Shown: positions 51,387 to 62,100, numbered from the stretch's first letter. The stretch: DNA of 64,000 nt from Thiodiazotropha sp050291245 (GCA_050291245.1 JBNKJP010000020.1:1-64000); one strand, 5' to 3'. Numbers and translations: made by a program. Notes: generated by a model not told the origin, from the sequence alone.

Positions 51387-54266
51387 ATGAGTGGAGTCAG
51401 GCGGGATTATGCCTCGGGCTACGCCCGTTTCATGCTCCGCTACCGACGCTCAGTGATCCTGCTGCTGTTTGTACTGACTCTGCTGATTTCCCTGTTCCTC
51501 AACCAGATCAATCTGCGCAACGACCCCGATTCCCTGCTCCCCCTGAGCAATCCCTACATCGCAACAAATCTCTACAGCGACCACACCTACGGAATGGGCA
51601 ATCTGATGGTCTGGGGTCTCAGGGTGAAGCAGGGTGATATCTACCAACCCTGGTTCATCCGCATGGTGGATGATTTCTATCGCGATGTGAGCACGCTGCC
51701 CTTCGCCAATGCGGATAAGTTTGTCGGCCTGCCGTCGCCCCGGCTGCGCAATCTCGGCATCGCAGTGGACGGCAGTCTCGATTTTCGCCGTCTGATGCCG
51801 GCCAACGGACTCTCCGACAATCCCATGGAGGCGCAGGCCCAGTTATATATTCTGCGCGCGGGTCTGGAGAGGCACATCGTGCTCGAACCCCTGTTGCTCT
51901 ACTACCAGGATGCGGAGGGAAACAAGTGCGAGATCACCAATGACAAGGGTCTGATTGACAATCGCACCGAGCAGCATGTGCATCGCGAGTGCCGTGCGAT
52001 CGGTACCTTCATCATCGGTGATTTCTCCAACGACCTGAAAGACCATCATCTTGACTGGATCGCCCGGCTGCGGGAACTGATGCAGTCCTATGAATCCCGC
52101 TACGGGGACCGGGTGACCTTCTACCAGTCCGGTGAGCCCTACTTTCTGGCCTCGATGGTGGAGGAGCTGTGGGACAAGGCCTGGCTGTTCGGCATCTCGC
52201 TGCTGATCATCCTGGTGATCCTGTGGTACGAGTTCCGTCACTGGAGCTGCGCGGTGTTTCCCCTGCTCGGAGTCGGCATGACCATCGTGCTGACCCTGGG
52301 ATTGATGGGGTACACCCAGTTCAAACTCACCACCATGATGGCGCTCACGCCGATGCTACTGCTGGCGATCGGTATCGGTCACGCCATGCAGATCACCCGG
52401 CGTTTCATGCAGGAGCTGACGGCCCACCGAAACCCGGAACGGGCCGCCTTCGAAGCGATCCGCCACACCGTGGTTCCCGCGGCGCTCTCCATCGGTACCG
52501 ACCTGCACGGTTTTTTCGCCATCTCCTTCATCGATATCTCGTTCTACAAGGCCTACGCCTATTTCGGCATCTTCGGCATGTCGACCCTGATACTCACCAC
52601 CACCACCCTGATTCCCCTGCTGATGGTCAGCTTTCCCCCCCGACTGCGCGAGCGGGAGACCGAACGGGGCTGGGAACGGCGCATGGCGAATGGCATCACC
52701 CGGCTGCTGACGGGTCCCGGCAAGTGGCTGCCGGTCACCGCGGTGATCGTGATCTGGCTGGGCTCCGCCTACCTGGCGGAACTGGACCGGGGCTTTCTAG
52801 GCCTGATGGCGGGTGAGGCGGGGCGCAAGGATCCTGAAGTCGCCCGCATCCAGGATGAGTTCGACATCATGCCCGGGGTGGAAAAGGGGATTGATTATCC
52901 CCGTGCGGCCTACAAGGAATACTATCTCCTGGGCGAGTTGCTGGGTGAAGGGGGCGAGGTCGAAGCGATCCGCCAGCTGGACGCCTTGTCCCATATGATG
53001 CCCGGGGTGATCACCGCGAATATTGTGATCCGCTCCAAACAGGGCACCCTGCCACCCTGCGGGATGGATGCCTGGGATCCCATGGGCCGGAGGATCATCG
53101 GCCCGCAGCAATGTTACGACGAGATGAGCGATCCTCCCCAAGGGGTGTTCAATCAGGTCGAGGTGCTCAAGGCGCTGTCGGATTTCGAGGATTGGCTGCG
53201 CGGCCATCCGCACATCGGCTTTACCTCCTCCTACGTGCAGTTCGTCAAGACCCTGAATATGATGCTCAATGCCCCCAGTGGCGAGCGGCCCACTGAACAC
53301 ATGAACCTCTACGCCATCCCCGACCAGGGGCACATGCTGAAAAACCGCTATGCCTACCGGCTGGACCGGTATGGCCATCTGCCCGATCCCCGTGAAACCA
53401 TTCCCTTCTACAACGGTATGCTGATGACCGGTGCCGCGCCCGGGGAGCTCGACGGTTTCGTCAACACCCGTACCTGGGACGAAGGCGTCATCGTTGGTTT
53501 CGTCAACACCATGGATCCGAAGCAGACCCATCAGACCATCCGGGATATCCAGGCCTACCTGACCGAACATGCCAACGATCCGGGAATGAGGCAACTGCGT
53601 TTCGGTGTTCAGGCCGGTGAGCAGGTGAGTGTGCCCGGGACACGCAAGAGCGCCGCACAGACCGTGGAGGTGTCGGATTCCCTGAATGGGCGGGCTCCGG
53701 TCGGCGGTTTTCTGGGGGTCACCGAAGCGACCCGGGACGTGGCCTTCAAGGAGTGGCTCAACGCCCCGGTGGCCACCTCCCTGACCGTGTTTCTCATGAC
53801 CCTGATTATGTTCCGGTCCTGGATGGTCGCACTGATTCTCATCAGTCTCTGCTTCATCACCCTGATGACCCAGTACGGACTGGGTGCCTATATGACCACG
53901 GTCAAGGAGTGGTCGGCGAATCTGGCATTCCACGTCCAGGTCGCCTTGAGTATCGCCATGGGACTGGGGGTCGACTACGGGGTTTACATGGTTTCCCGGC
54001 TGCAGGAGGAGATGCGCGCATCCGGTGAGGATTGGGCCCAGGCTTTACGCACCACACTGCATAACACCGGATCGGCGATCATCCTCTCCATGGCGGTCCT
54101 GCTGGGCAGTTTCATCCCCCTGATGAACACCGAACTGGCCAATCTCTGGTCGGTCAGCCTGTATATTTCAGAGGCCCTGATCATGGATGTGTTCATTGCG
54201 CTGCTGGTGTTACCGCTGATGGTGTATTGGCTGCGACCCGGATTTGTATTCGATGCTACGCGATAG
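51387..54266 (+). CDS. RND-superfamily (MMPL-type) transporter
   Basis: 959 residues. One transmembrane helix at 20-40, a periplasmic domain at 40-260, then TM2-6 (AWLFGISLLIILVILWYEF, LLGVGMTIVLTLGLMGY, TPMLLLAIGIGHAMQITRR), a second periplasmic domain at 480-770 and TM8-12 (LTVFLMTLIMFRSWMVAL, IAMGLGVDYGVYMVSR). The sterol-sensing-like symmetry and the pairing with a LolA-like gene resemble hopanoid or lipid exporters of the HpnN/MMPL type. The substrate is unknown. Confidence 0.92.
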   Translation: MSGVRRDYASGYARFMLRYRRSVILLLFVLTLLISLFLNQINLRNDPDSLLPLSNPYIATNLYSDHTYGMGNLMVWGLRVKQGDIYQPWFIRMVDDFYRDVSTLPFANADKFVGLPSPRLRNLGIAVDGSLDFRRLMPANGLSDNPMEAQAQLYILRAGLERHIVLEPLLLYYQDAEGNKCEITNDKGLIDNRTEQHVHRECRAIGTFIIGDFSNDLKDHHLDWIARLRELMQSYESRYGDRVTFYQSGEPYFLASMVEELWDKAWLFGISLLIILVILWYEFRHWSCAVFPLLGVGMTIVLTLGLMGYTQFKLTTMMALTPMLLLAIGIGHAMQITRRFMQELTAHRNPERAAFEAIRHTVVPAALSIGTDLHGFFAISFIDISFYKAYAYFGIFGMSTLILTTTTLIPLLMVSFPPRLRERETERGWERRMANGITRLLTGPGKWLPVTAVIVIWLGSAYLAELDRGFLGLMAGEAGRKDPEVARIQDEFDIMPGVEKGIDYPRAAYKEYYLLGELLGEGGEVEAIRQLDALSHMMPGVITANIVIRSKQGTLPPCGMDAWDPMGRRIIGPQQCYDEMSDPPQGVFNQVEVLKALSDFEDWLRGHPHIGFTSSYVQFVKTLNMMLNAPSGERPTEHMNLYAIPDQGHMLKNRYAYRLDRYGHLPDPRETIPFYNGMLMTGAAPGELDGFVNTRTWDEGVIVGFVNTMDPKQTHQTIRDIQAYLTEHANDPGMRQLRFGVQAGEQVSVPGTRKSAAQTVEVSDSLNGRAPVGGFLGVTEATRDVAFKEWLNAPVATSLTVFLMTLIMFRSWMVALILISLCFITLMTQYGLGAYMTTVKEWSANLAFHVQVALSIAMGLGVDYGVYMVSRLQEEMRASGEDWAQALRTTLHNTGSAIILSMAVLLGSFIPLMNTELANLWSVSLYISEALIMDVFIALLVLPLMVYWLRPGFVFDATR

Positions 54267-54364
54267 ATGAGCGGTTTCGAAATAGCACTCAGCGCGGCAT
54301 ACGGGTGATATTTGTTGTCCTGATGACCCACTTTACTCAGCCAGTGGATCAGTCGCCGATAGTA

Positions 54365-54645
54365 GTTTTGAGTGTTGAGTTTTTAGTTTTGAGTGGATGA
54401 GTTCGCTGCGCTCACAGGTTTTTTATGCCCCCTCTCCCGCGAAGGAGGGTGTCGCAAAAGGCGGAAACAATGAATTGCCTCGGTAAAACGTTCGATAAAA
54501 AGCACAAAATCGATTGTATCTGCAACTAAAATCAGTTTGAAATGAATCTCGGCATGCTGTTACAACACCCACCGAAGGGAGAGGGGCAGCCCGAAACCCG
54601 TGAGCGCAGCGAACTCATCCACTAAAAACTCAAAACTCAAAACTT
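54365..54645. mobile_element. MITE-like element with about 70-bp imperfect terminal inverted repeats
   Basis: The left arm (54365-54440) contains TTTTGAGTGGATGAGTTCGC; the right arm (54575-54645) is its reverse complement with a 7-bp indel and a few changes, including CTGCGCTCAC/GTGAGCGCAG and CCCCTCTCCC/GGGAGAGGGG. About 130 bp of unrelated sequence lies between. There is no coding capacity. It fills the 525-bp gap before the yjfI operon. No clear target duplication was found. Confidence 0.7.
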
Positions 54646-54731
54646 TTCTCACCCCCACCACCCTATGGCGGAGCATAGTAGGTAATCAGGTTTCTTTTGT
54701 ATGGGGAATCAAAAGACTGCTGCGATTGTCC

Positions 54732-54760
54732 TTGACATAATATGTCATGACAACTATCTT
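54732..54760 (+). promoter_or_regulatory. Sigma-70 promoter with palindromic operator for the yjfI-yjfJ operon
   Basis: A perfect -35 TTGACA (54732-54737), 17-bp spacer and TATCTT -10 (54755-54760). TGACATA-A-TATGTCA (54733-54747) is a perfect palindrome over the -35, and TGTCATGACA (54743-54752) a second one in the spacer. A repressor bound here would block RNA polymerase. The regulator is not in the window. Confidence 0.7.
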
Positions 54761-54791
54761 GAGGGCGTAGTTTGAAAGGAGATCAGAGTCG

Positions 54792-55211
54792 ATGAACAGC
54801 CTTCTCTCGAAATTGGAGTCGGTGCTTAAGATGCCCGATTCCGGAACCATGAATGGCATGGATTATGAGTTGAGTCCGATTCCCGGAGATGTCGAGGTGG
54901 TGCAGGTCACCTTCAAGGATCGCGAGGAATTTCCTATCTATCTCACTCAATCCGACAGCCAGATGATCTGCATCTGTTACCTGTGGCGCGATGAGGAAGT
55001 GGTCGCGGAGAAACGTCTTCAGATGCTCGAAAGCATGCTCGACATGAATGTCCCAATGCCCCTTTCCTCGTTTGGCAGGATCGGCGACTGGTACGCCATA
55101 TTCGGCGCGCTCGATCAGGATTCATCCGCCGGCAGCATCATCAAAGAGTTGACCGTACTGAGTGATAACGCCCTCGATGCGCTCGATGCCATGAGTGGCT
55201 ATCTCAACTAA
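54792..55211 (+). CDS. yjfI: DUF2170-family protein (YjfI)
   Basis: 139 residues; AAGGAG lies 11 bases before the ATG. Soluble and acidic, with no signal peptide. EFPIYLTQSDSQMICICYLW, KRLQMLESMLDMNVPMPLSS and FGRIGDWYAIFGAL are typical of DUF2170. E. coli yjfI is likewise followed by the PspA-like yjfJ. Function unknown; by association it acts with the PspA-like protein in membrane stress. First gene of the operon. Confidence 0.9.
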   Translation: MNSLLSKLESVLKMPDSGTMNGMDYELSPIPGDVEVVQVTFKDREEFPIYLTQSDSQMICICYLWRDEEVVAEKRLQMLESMLDMNVPMPLSSFGRIGDWYAIFGALDQDSSAGSIIKELTVLSDNALDALDAMSGYLN

Positions 55212-55236
55212 CCGTCACAGAATTAGGAGTCTGACA

Positions 55237-55938
55237 ATGGAATTCTTCAAGAAACTGGCCACCGCAATCCGTGGCGGAACCCGTGAGATCGGCGAAGCCA
55301 TACTGGACAGTCAGGGTGTGCGCATCTACGAACAGGAGATCGAAGACGCCAAGAGCGCGATCAAACAGGCCGAGAACGATTTGACCGGTGTGATGGCCAA
55401 AGAGATGCAGGCTGGCAGGGAGATCGAACGCCTGGAGAAAGAGATCGCGGGATACGAGAAAAACGCCCTGGAGTTGCTTGAAAAAGACAACGAAGCCCTG
55501 GCCACCGAAGTGGCGGGAAAAATCGCCGAGCTGGAGATGGAGCTGGAGAGTCAGCGCCAGGCAAAATCCCGCTTTACCGAGCATGTCGCCAAGGTCAAGG
55601 AGATGATCAAGCAGACCCATGCGAAGATCCGTGAACATGAACGGGAAATCGCCATGGTGAAAACCACCGAGAATGTGCACAAGGCGACCCAGTCGATCAG
55701 TCAGCATATGGATGGGGGCAGCTCGAAGATGGTCGCGGCGAAAGAGTCGCTGGAAAGGATCAAGCAGCGCCAACAGGATCAGTCGGACCGGATGAGCGCG
55801 GCCGAACAGCTGCGCGGTGAATTGAGCGGCGAGACCTTGGAGGAAAAACTCAAGGCCGCCGGCGTCGGTGATAGTGAAGACCGTCAAAAAAGTGTGCTTG
55901 AACGCCTCAAGTCAAAACACAAAGGATCCCAATCCTGA
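55237..55938 (+). CDS. yjfJ: PspA/IM30-family protein (YjfJ)
   Basis: 233 residues from the ATG at 55237 (MEFFKKLATAIRGGTREIGE). Long helical hairpin: IYEQEIEDAKSAIKQAENDL, then KEIAGYEKNALELLEKDNEA and AKSRFTEHVAKVKEMIKQTH. PspA-family proteins polymerise into ESCRT-III-like scaffolds on stressed membranes. The gene starts 25 bp after yjfI. No pspBC or pspF partners are seen, so this is the non-canonical type. Confidence 0.94.
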   Translation: MEFFKKLATAIRGGTREIGEAILDSQGVRIYEQEIEDAKSAIKQAENDLTGVMAKEMQAGREIERLEKEIAGYEKNALELLEKDNEALATEVAGKIAELEMELESQRQAKSRFTEHVAKVKEMIKQTHAKIREHEREIAMVKTTENVHKATQSISQHMDGGSSKMVAAKESLERIKQRQQDQSDRMSAAEQLRGELSGETLEEKLKAAGVGDSEDRQKSVLERLKSKHKGSQS

Positions 55939-55945
55939 AGTTGAC

Positions 55946-56275
55946 ATGAGCAATCGACAAAAGACCAAGCCGGCTCGCTGGTCGGATTCGGACAAAGCGA
56001 TTCGCGCCACGCAGGTTGCGTTCGATGTCGAAAACCAGGTGATCGACAGGATAAAGCAACAGGCCTGTGAAAAAGGGGTAACGGCGTCTGACATGATGCG
56101 TTTGATTCTCGGTCTGGAGGTGACCGCCAAGCGGGTCAGGCCGAGATTGACCATGTCATTGAAAGAGCAGGACTACAAGGAGTTGGCGAAACGTTACGGT
56201 TTGAAGCCCAGCGAACGGCTTGCCATAAAGGCCAGGATCATTGAAGAGATCCGGGACTACGCCATCAAGCGTTAA
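55946..56275 (+). CDS. Small basic protein of unknown function
   Basis: 109 residues from the ATG at 55946, 7 bp after yjfJ. Rich in Lys and Arg, no signal peptide. ATQVAFDVENQVIDRIKQQA followed by VTASDMMRLILGLEV looks like a ribbon-helix-helix type DNA-binding fold; a second basic helical part follows (YGLKPSERLAIKARIIEEI). It may be the operon's own regulator acting on the palindromes at 54733-54752, but this is a guess. Confidence 0.75.
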   Translation: MSNRQKTKPARWSDSDKAIRATQVAFDVENQVIDRIKQQACEKGVTASDMMRLILGLEVTAKRVRPRLTMSLKEQDYKELAKRYGLKPSERLAIKARIIEEIRDYAIKR

Positions 56276-56312
56276 TTTGCCCGAACATTCACAACAAGGA
56301 GCTTGACCATCC

Positions 56313-56975
56313 GTGGATACATTCACCGGTATTATCAGCAGCTATCCCACGAATATCTTCAGCATCGTGCTGGGTATCATGCTGGTCTTCTGGATCTTTG
56401 CAATCCTGGGTATGTTCGATATCGATATCCTCTCTCCGGATGGGGGCGACGATGTGTTTGAACTCGACGCCGATTTTGATGGTGAGATTCCCGGCTTTGT
56501 CGGTCTGCTGCATACCCTGGGCTTAACCGGAGTGCCCCTGACCCTGGTGATCAGTATCCTGGCGCTGATCGGGTTTTCGCTCTCCTATTTCACCAGCCGC
56601 TGGTTTCTCGCGCCGCTCGGATCCGATCTGATTCGCTATCTCTTCGGTACCGGTATCCTGATCGGTTCGACGCTGATCGCGATTCCGCTTACGGCGCGAG
56701 TCATCAGGCCTTTGAAACCGTTGTTTGTGAAGCACTACGCACCGTCGAAAAAGGATTATATCGGGCACGTCTGCGTGGTTACCTCCTCATCGGTCAGCGA
56801 AGCGTTCGGGGTCGCGGTGGTGGAAACCGGCGGGGCTCCGATCCAGATCGATATTCGAACTTCAAACGGCGAGGTCTACCCAAAAGGGGCCAGCCTCAGA
56901 GTGGCTGACTACGATGCGGAGCGGGATCTGTTCGCAGTGATCAGTGAAGACAAATATCAGCAACTCATCAGTTAA
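56313..56975 (+). CDS. yqiJ: NfeD-like inner-membrane protein (YqiJ)
   Basis: 220 residues from a GTG start, with AAGGAG 12 bases upstream. Transmembrane helices at about 15-35, 75-95 and 105-130; an acidic loop between the first two (DGGDDVFELDADFDGE). The C-terminal 75 residues form an NfeD-type OB-fold (IGHVCVVTSSSVSEAFGVAV to the end). E. coli YqiJ pairs with flotillin YqiK; here yqiK follows 33 bp later. Confidence 0.92.
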   Translation: MDTFTGIISSYPTNIFSIVLGIMLVFWIFAILGMFDIDILSPDGGDDVFELDADFDGEIPGFVGLLHTLGLTGVPLTLVISILALIGFSLSYFTSRWFLAPLGSDLIRYLFGTGILIGSTLIAIPLTARVIRPLKPLFVKHYAPSKKDYIGHVCVVTSSSVSEAFGVAVVETGGAPIQIDIRTSNGEVYPKGASLRVADYDAERDLFAVISEDKYQQLIS

Positions 56976-57008
56976 CTGTTTTTACTTTTTCGGAATAGGA
57001 AGCATTGT

Positions 57009-59057
57009 ATGGAATCCATCATACTCATCAGCGTTTCAACCGCGATCATCCTGCTCGGGGCGTTCTCCCTGTTTGCCAGTTTTTACAAGAAGGTGCCACA
57101 GGGTAAGGCGATGATCGTCAGTACCCTGAGCCGCGAACCCAAGGTGACCTTTACCGGTAGTATGGTGCTTCCGGTGATTCATCTGCGCGAGATGATGGAC
57201 ATCGATCTGAAGACCATCGAAATCGATCGTCGCGGTTCCGATGGCTTGATCTGCCGGGACAACATCCGGGCGGATATCAAAGTCACCTTTTTCGTGCGGG
57301 TGAACAAGACCACCGAGGATGTTCTGAAGGTTGCCCAGGCGGTCGGCGTTGATCGGGCATCGGATCAGTCCGCGGTGGAAGAGCTGTTTTCCGCCAAGTT
57401 TTCCGAAGCGCTCAAGACCGTGGGGAAACGCATGGACTTCATCTCTTTGTACGAAGAGCGGGATGCCTTTCGTGACGACATCATCAAGGTGATCGGCAAA
57501 GACCTGAACGGTTATGTCCTGGAGGATGCCGCCATCGACTATCTGGAGCAGACCCCGGTGAAGTCGCTCGACCCGAACAACATCCTTGACGCCGAAGGTA
57601 TCCGCAAGATCACCGAACTGACCGCCGCGCAGCACATTCGTACCAACGAATATCAGCGCGACGAAGAGAAGGAGATCAAAAAGAAAGACGTGGAAACCCG
57701 CGAAGCCGTGCTGCAACTGGAAAAACAGGAGCAGGATGCGATGGCGCGCCAGGCCCGTGAGGTGGCGACCATCCAGGCACGGGAAGAGGCCGAGACCAAG
57801 AAGATCCAGTCCGAAGAGCTGTTGCGCGCCGAGCAGGCCCGTATCAAGACCGAAGAGGCGATCGCGATACAGGAAGAGAACAAACAGCGCGAGATCGAGG
57901 TCGCCTCCTATCAGCGGCAGAGCGTTACCGTCAAAGAGGCGGAGAATGTGCAGAAGGCTCAGGAGCTGGAGCAGGTGGAGCGTAAACGGGTGGTGGCGCT
58001 GGCCGATATCTCCAAGGAAAAAGAACTCGAAGGGCAACGCAAGGAGATCGCCGACCTCACCAGCGAACGCATCTCGGTGGAGAAGCGTGTCGCCGAGGAG
58101 GAGGAGAACATCGAGCGGGTGCGTATCGTCTCCAAGGCGGAGCGCGAGAAAGAGGCCACCATCATTGCCGCGGAAGCCAAGGCTCAGGAAGATCTGGTGC
58201 GTGAAGTGAAGGCCGCCGAGGCCGCGGCCCAGCGGGCGATACAGAAGGCGCAAGAGGATGTGACCCTGGCGGAAGGCCGCAAGAACGCCTCCCTGCTGGA
58301 CGCCGAGGCGGCCATCAAGCAGGCCGAGGCGGTGCGTTATCGCGAGGCGGCGCCAGGTCTGGCCAAGGCGGAGGTGATGGAGGTGACCGCCGCGGCCAAG
58401 GAGAAGGATGGATTGGCCGAGGCGGTGGTCCTGCGCGAGCGGCTCGAGGCCCAGGCCGTGGGTGACGAGAAGGTCGGACTGGCCGCGGTGCGTGTCCAGG
58501 AGGCCGAGGCGGACGCGATCGAAAAGCGGGGTGAGGCCGACGCGAAGAATGTCGAATTGCGCTTTATCGCCGAGGCCAAGGGCCTGAAGGAGAAGTTCGC
58601 GGCCATGGACGCCATGAGCGATGAGTCGCGCCGGCACGAAGAGTTCCGCCTTAAACTCGATCTTACCCATGCCGAGACGCTACGCTGGATCGAGGCCAAC
58701 ACCGAGATCGCGAAAGAGCAAGCTACGGTGCTCGCCACCGCGCTGGCGGACGCCAAGATCGATATCGTCGGTGGCAGCGGTGACTACTTCGAGAAGTTCG
58801 TCAACGCCCTGGCCCTGGGTCGCTCCATGGACGGTATCGTACGCGGCGAGACCGCCCAGAAGGTGTTCAGCCGGCACCTGGAGGGGGAGGCCGATCTGGT
58901 CGAGGACATCAAGGAGATCGCCAGTGGCCTGGGCGGAAACAGCGACAGCATTCAGAATCTGACGGTCAGTGCCTTCATCGCGAAACTAATGCGGGAAGGG
59001 ACCTCGGAACAGAAGGCGATGCTGAATAATCTGATCGGTTCGGTCACCCAGCAGTAA
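57009..59057 (+). CDS. yqiK: Flotillin-family protein (YqiK)
   Basis: 682 residues. N-terminal membrane helix (IILISVSTAIILLGAFSLFA), SPFH/band-7 domain at about 30-210 (KKVPQGKAMIVSTLSREPKV, IKVTFFVRVNKTTEDVL), then a 300-residue Ala/Glu/Lys coiled coil, and a C-terminal domain with GGSGDYFEKFVNALALGRSM. Flotillins scaffold lipid microdomains. It is longer than E. coli YqiK (about 550 residues), the extra length lying in the coiled coil. It sits between yqiJ and the giant ATPase gene. Confidence 0.95.
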   Translation: MESIILISVSTAIILLGAFSLFASFYKKVPQGKAMIVSTLSREPKVTFTGSMVLPVIHLREMMDIDLKTIEIDRRGSDGLICRDNIRADIKVTFFVRVNKTTEDVLKVAQAVGVDRASDQSAVEELFSAKFSEALKTVGKRMDFISLYEERDAFRDDIIKVIGKDLNGYVLEDAAIDYLEQTPVKSLDPNNILDAEGIRKITELTAAQHIRTNEYQRDEEKEIKKKDVETREAVLQLEKQEQDAMARQAREVATIQAREEAETKKIQSEELLRAEQARIKTEEAIAIQEENKQREIEVASYQRQSVTVKEAENVQKAQELEQVERKRVVALADISKEKELEGQRKEIADLTSERISVEKRVAEEEENIERVRIVSKAEREKEATIIAAEAKAQEDLVREVKAAEAAAQRAIQKAQEDVTLAEGRKNASLLDAEAAIKQAEAVRYREAAPGLAKAEVMEVTAAAKEKDGLAEAVVLRERLEAQAVGDEKVGLAAVRVQEAEADAIEKRGEADAKNVELRFIAEAKGLKEKFAAMDAMSDESRRHEEFRLKLDLTHAETLRWIEANTEIAKEQATVLATALADAKIDIVGGSGDYFEKFVNALALGRSMDGIVRGETAQKVFSRHLEGEADLVEDIKEIASGLGGNSDSIQNLTVSAFIAKLMREGTSEQKAMLNNLIGSVTQQ

Positions 59058-59128
59058 ACAGGAACGGCTGCGGACCGGTTTGGGGGCGATGCTCCCAAGC
59101 CGGTTGACAGGCTGAAGGATATCCCCAG

Positions 59129-62100
59129 ATGACCGACGTAACGACATCGATCGAGAATCAGGAGCGGGCTGTCGCCGAGGGCGGCGCCTACGAAGTCATC
59201 CGCAAGCGGCTTGTGGAGCAGGCCGAACGCCTGAGCGAGACGACCACCGACTTGAACCAGTCCCGCCTGGAGGCGTTCGGCGCCTCCTCCCTCGAGGTGA
59301 TCGGCCGGGTGCGGGTGCACACCGAGAACAATTGCATCGCCCGTGACATCGCGCTGCTCGATAACAGCCTGCTGTTCGGTTACAACGTCTTTATTGGTAT
59401 GAAGAAGGAGACCCGGGTCGGTGATGTGTTCGGTCTCTATCGTCTGATCAATACCGAGGACGGTTACGATATCGAGGCGCGGTCCTTGGCCGGCAGTTTT
59501 CTCGACACAGCCGAATTCCTGCGCGATTTCCAGGAGCTCTACACCTATTACAAAGAGACGCGTCTGGCGAAGCTTCTGGTGGCCAACCAGCACCTCTTCG
59601 CCACCTTTCAGATCGGCGAGCGGCTCTCGGACATCAAGGTATTCCGCTGGTCCATCGCCAACGATGGCAGTGTGCGGTATATCGACAACCGGGGCGAGCG
59701 AGACCTGCCGGTCCCACCCCGTTACGACTTTGAATGGAGTGTGTGCGGCCGTGAGCATTTCATCCAGGGGCGCCACCCCCATATCGGTATTCTCGACGAG
59801 GTCTTCGTCGACAACCTGCAGGGTACCCTCACGTTCAAAATCGAGGACAATACGGAGAACGGACTGGGTGTCTATGAGGAACCACTCGAAGATGTCAACC
59901 AATCCCTCGCGGATGCGGCCGTCCACTATGCTCGTCTCGGCAGCCTGATCGCAATCAAGGTCCGGCCCTACCGTGAGGAGCAGTGGCGTCACTTTGTCTT
60001 CGACACTAAGCTGAAACGGGTCACGCGGATTGACGCCATCGGCGAGGCCTGCCTGCAATTGCCGGAGGATCACGGCCTGATCTTTCCGGGCGGATACTAT
60101 CTGGAGAGCGGCGAGTACAAATCCTTCGACGAGGATATCCGCGGCATGCAGTTCGAACGCATGGTCCGCTCTCCCAACGGCGAGGATGTGCTCTACCGTT
60201 TCTACGAACCCGAATCTGGGCGTGTCGCTATCTCGATCTACAACCTGATTCGCAAGGATCTGCAGTCACCCCTGTTAGGCCACGGCTTCGCCCGCTTCGA
60301 TGACGGCGTGGCGATGCTCTTCTACACCGAAACCGAGGAGCCGACTCGCAACCACCCGATGCAGGTTTGGCGTACTCCCTTCTACAGCGATGACCATGTC
60401 CCGGTGGGCGACCCTGGCAACAGCCTGTTGGGCAAGATCGGTAACGCCGAGCTGGTGCGCGCGGTTTCGGAATTCTATTCGGTGATTCACAGCATCCGCG
60501 AACAGCGTCCGAGCGCCCTGCTCTATGAAGAGTTGATCAAACAGTGCGGTGCCATCCTCGACGGATATCACTGGATCGACAAGGCGGAGACCGGTGGGAT
60601 CGGCGATCAGGTTCGGCAGATTCGCGAAACCGCTGAACTGGTGCTCGACGAGTTCGAGAAGGTGCAGTCGATCCAGCAGCGCGCCAACCAATCCCTGAGC
60701 GATGCGCAGCAGGGCCAGCGCGAACTGATCCGCGAGATCAACCGCCGCGACTACCGCAAGCCCGACGACCATGTAGTCGGCCTCAAGGGGATCAATCAAC
60801 AACGCGGCCATCTGCTGACCCTGAGGGAGATGCGCTATATCGACTTGACCGCCCTCGATCTTCTGGATGCCGAGCTGGTTGCGGCACAGGAGCGGCTCGC
60901 TAAACGCACGGTCGAATTTCTGCAGCGCGAAGACGCCTTCGAGGGAACGCTTCAGGCGATTAACGAGACCTTGAGCGAGGCGGGAAAACAGCGGACCGTA
61001 GCCGAGCTGACGCCGCTGCAACAGCGGCTCGATGAGATCGGCGAAGGACTCGATCTGCTCTCCGAAATGCTCAACAACCTGTCGGTGGATGACACCACGG
61101 TGCGTACCGCCATCCTGGCTACCCTGTCGAGCGTCTACGCGCAGCTCAATCAGGCCAAGGCGCAGCTTCGCAACCGCATGAAGTCGATCGGCAGCCGTGA
61201 ATCGGTGGCTGAATTCGGTGCACAGTTCACCCTCTTCTCACAATCGGTGATCAATGCCCTCGGATTGGCTACCTCTCCGGAGAAGTGCGATGAACAGCTC
61301 TCCAAACTGCTGGTTCTGCTGGAGGAGTTCGAAAGCAAGTTCAGCGATCAGGACCCGTTCCTTAACGATATCATTGCCAAGCGCGAAGAGGTATACGAGA
61401 CCTTCGAAGCCCATAAACAGGGTCTGCTCGACGAGCGCCAGCGGCGTATCCACAACCTCACCACGGCGGCACAACGCCTGCTTGACGGTATCGAGAAGCG
61501 TGCTCGCGGCATGCAGAGCCAGGACGAGATCAATGCCTATTTTGCCGCCGATGCCATGGTCAACAAGGTGCGTGCGCTCTCGGCCAGTCTGCGTGAACTC
61601 GGTGATGCGGTGCGTGCCGACGATCTCGACAGTCGTCTGAAGAGCGCCAAGGAGCACTCGGTTCGTGCGCAGCGGGACAAGCAAGATCTTTTCGAGGAGG
61701 GGGGCAGTGTCATCAAGTTGGGCCGCCACCGCTTCAGCATCAGCGCCCAGGCCACCGATCTGACGCTGGTACCTCGCGATGAGGGACTGGCCCTGCACCT
61801 TACCGGTACCGATTATTTTGAGTCTCTGCACGATGAACGGTTGATGAGTCTGCAGGACTATTGGGCTCAGTCACTGCCCTCGGAAAATGCCCAGGTTTAT
61901 CGCGGCGAATATCTCGCCTACACAATGCTGCGCGCCGCCGAACACGGCGAAGAGGGGCTGAACCTGTCCCTGTTGATGGAGCAACGCCACAACGAGGCGT
62001 TGTTGAGCACCACCCTGCGCAATTATATGGCGCCCCGTTATCAGGAGGGTTACGAGCGGGGTATTCACGACCAGGATGCCGCGAAACTCCTCACTGCCCT

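Noticed and set aside
57036..58670. 544-codon minus-strand frame opposite yqiK
   Set aside because: Leu/His/Gly/Phe-rich complement of a coiled coil; no motif and no start context.
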